This document shows, in pieces, positions 62,787 through 64,000 of a DNA stretch of 64,000 bases (within the stretch, counting starts at the first letter, position 1; each line of letters starts with the position of its first letter). Source of the stretch: Bacillota bacterium (GTDB lineage Bacteria; Bacillota; Clostridia; Christensenellales; SZUA-584); the NCBI GenBank assembly GCA_023397655.1, contig JAEWTW010000032.1, positions 99,108 to 163,107 of the forward strand, in the 5' to 3' direction. The position numbers were made by a program, and so were the translations under genes. Below the pieces are notes generated by a model. It made no database searches, had not been told where the DNA came from, and was given only the letters and a program-made list of their open reading frames with translations.

Positions 62787-63812
62787 ATGCCAAACGCAAT
62801 CATTTATGTTTTTTCCGGTACATACCACACGCTGAAAACGGCCGATATGATCAAAGCGCATCTTCAATCAGGAAATGTACCGGCTGTTGTCTATGAAGTC
62901 CGTCAGCCTATCGACCAAATCCCGCTTCCACACGAAGATGATATCGTCGGGTTTGGATATCCTGTCCATGCCTTTAATGCGCCTCAACTGTTTCTACAGT
63001 TCGTCAAAAGACTGCCTGCTGCACAGCATAACAGGGCGTTTATGTTTAAAACCTCAGGAGAGCCGTTTCACATTAACGATGCTTCTTCCTGCAGGCTGTA
63101 CAGGATGCTGTTAAAAAAGGGGTATGACGTCGTACTGGAAACGCATCTGCTCATGCCGTATAACATTCTACGGCGCTATCCGGACGGTCTCGTCAAACAG
63201 ATGACGCTGTACAGTGATGCTATGTGCCGTCAGCTTGTGCTGCGTCTGCTGAACGGCGAACGCGACGTGATACGATACACGCTTCGGCACCGGCTTGCAT
63301 CCGTTATTTTTCGCATCGAATGGTTTGGCGCTTGGTTTAACGGCTTGTTCTACAGTGTCAACATGCAAAAATGCACCAAATGTCAGAAGTGCGTCAAAAC
63401 TTGCCCTGCTTGCAATATCTCATATGACGGCGAGCGGTTTTATTTTGCGCGTCACTGTACCATGTGCATGCGCTGCGTGATGTATTGTCCGTCAGACGCC
63501 ATAAATATCGGCCTGTTGCAGCCTTGGAAGGTCAACGGCGGCTATGCGTTTGCACGTATCATTAATGATCCGGATGTTCCCGTCGATTATGTCAATCCCA
63601 ATACAAACGGTTATTTCGGACTCTTCAATAGATTTTTCCGTAAAGCCGACGATTCTCTTCTGACATACGGCATCACTGTGCCCGGCCATACCCCAGTGGC
63701 CAAGCCCGATTCGCCGGAGCTTGAAATAATCGAAGCATGCTGTGAAGAACAGCAGTTGTCTGGTTTTCAGAACGATGAGCAACAGCAAAACGACAGCGTG
63801 ATCATAAATTAA
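62787..63812 (+). CDS. EFR1-family flavodoxin/ferredoxin fusion
   Basis: 341 residues: flavodoxin-like N-terminal half ('YVFSGTYHTLKTADMI' for the FMN phosphate, 'GFGYPVHAFNAP') and two 4Fe-4S motifs (C196-x2-C199-x2-C202-x3-C206 P and C224-x2-C227-x2-C230-x3-C234 P), then a hydrophilic tail. These proteins are proposed electron carriers in anaerobes with no fixed partner. A further unpaired cysteine pair (C209 near the first cluster, C-terminal 'EACCEE') is notable. Preceded by a GAGG 11 bases upstream. Confidence 0.88.
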   Translation: MPNAIIYVFSGTYHTLKTADMIKAHLQSGNVPAVVYEVRQPIDQIPLPHEDDIVGFGYPVHAFNAPQLFLQFVKRLPAAQHNRAFMFKTSGEPFHINDASSCRLYRMLLKKGYDVVLETHLLMPYNILRRYPDGLVKQMTLYSDAMCRQLVLRLLNGERDVIRYTLRHRLASVIFRIEWFGAWFNGLFYSVNMQKCTKCQKCVKTCPACNISYDGERFYFARHCTMCMRCVMYCPSDAINIGLLQPWKVNGGYAFARIINDPDVPVDYVNPNTNGYFGLFNRFFRKADDSLLTYGITVPGHTPVAKPDSPELEIIEACCEEQQLSGFQNDEQQQNDSVIIN

Positions 63813-63875
63813 CGTGTTGTTATTACTGTCGTTGATCGGCAAAACAGATATATAAAATAATGATCCCCCGGCCTA

Positions 63876-64000
63876 TGAACTGAACCCCGTTGGTTAGACA
63901 CGGATAAAGAGCCCTGTCGCAGGGATTCAAAAGATTAAGCCAACTGGCGTCGTTTTTCAAGCGGCGTCAGTTTTGATTTGAGCTGGATACGCTCATGGTT
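63876..64000 (-). mobile_element. IS3-family (IS150-like) insertion sequence, one end
   Basis: TGAACTGAACCCCGTTGG (from 63876) matches in form the terminal inverted repeats of IS150-group elements (TGAACTG..CCCC). It is followed, reading inward, by the stop and C-terminus of a transposase. The element continues past the right edge. Confidence 0.75.
63935..64000 (-). CDS. IS3-family transposase OrfB, C-terminal fragment
   Basis: The last 21 residues 'NHERIQLKSKLTPLEKRRQL' plus A and stop, the typical end of IS150-group OrfB (YNxERIQLKLKGLSP...). The DDE catalytic part lies outside the window, so whether it is intact cannot be seen. Confidence 0.8.
   Translation of the reverse strand, partial: NHERIQLKSKLTPLEKRRQLA

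Noticed and set aside
62396..62896. 166-codon frame upstream of and into the EFR1 gene
   Set aside because: Overlaps the EFR1 start by over 100 bp in another frame, has no ribosome site and no recognisable family; at most part of a decayed gene.

Overview
The window reads as one chromosomal segment of a Firmicutes (class Clostridia) bacterium of moderate GC content. The sequence-level reasons are the gene orders ruvCAB-queA-tgt-yajC, tig-clpP-clpX, infC-rpmI-rplT and smc-ftsY-ylxM-ffh-rpsP-khpA-rimM-trmD, a T-box leader on hisS-aspS, an AUU-started infC, and the sporulation-associated genes spoVS and ylbJ. Acetate production (pta-ackA), a PPi-type phosphofructokinase and indolepyruvate:ferredoxin oxidoreductase point to an anaerobic, amino-acid-fermenting metabolism. 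I cannot place it below class. Most of the window is well-packed housekeeping sequence; only the right edge carries mobile DNA.

Layout. 0-2.6 kb: end of a cysteine desulfurase and a zinc-ribbon membrane protein. 2.6-5.9 kb: tig-clpP-clpX. 6-8.8 kb: argG-argH behind a promoter with a consensus ArgR operator. 8.8-14.2 kb: small membrane and lipoproteins, proA divergent from rqcH, yajC. 14.2-18.6 kb: the ruvCAB-queA-tgt-yajC operon with a strong promoter before ruvC. 18.8-21.3 kb: a phosphohexomutase and a membrane-anchored phosphoesterase. 21.4-22.7 kb: infC-rpmI-rplT behind an attenuator leader. 22.7-26.8 kb: a probable pseudo-DD-carboxypeptidase, surE with a sequestered ribosome site, a MurR/RpiR regulator and an HI0933-type flavoprotein. 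27-30 kb: an NlpC/P60 lipoprotein, then deoB-punA.

29.8-38.6 kb: the SRP/ribosome-maturation/SMC superoperon, interrupted by a remarkable series of consecutive palindromes between ftsY and ylxM and a weaker one between ffh and rpsP, then spoVS with a long inverted repeat upstream. 38.7-42.9 kb: T-box-hisS-aspS-rseC-trxA. 42.9-47.7 kb: pta-ackA, and on the other strand tmcAL and ylbJ. 47.6-56.3 kb: one long minus-strand directon joining aromatic 2-oxoacid oxidation (paaK, iorA, iorB, paaK, ACT) to alr, a 5-formyl-THF cyclo-ligase, rsmD, coaD and a coiled-coil protein. 56.4-62.1 kb: prenyltransferase-fold protein, PPi-phosphofructokinase, YjbQ, VanW/G5 protein and a GT2-GtrA fusion. 62.8-63.8 kb: an EFR1-type flavodoxin/ferredoxin protein. 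63.88 kb to the end: the terminus of an IS3-family (IS150-like) element.

No complete new system such as a defence island, CRISPR array or biosynthetic cluster is visible. The most interesting signals are regulatory or degenerate: the palindrome array (33464-33733), the surE ribosome-site hairpin (25625-25655), the overlapping Asp/His codons in the T-box, the probable leaderless NlpC/P60 gene, and the DacF-like protein missing two of its three catalytic motifs.
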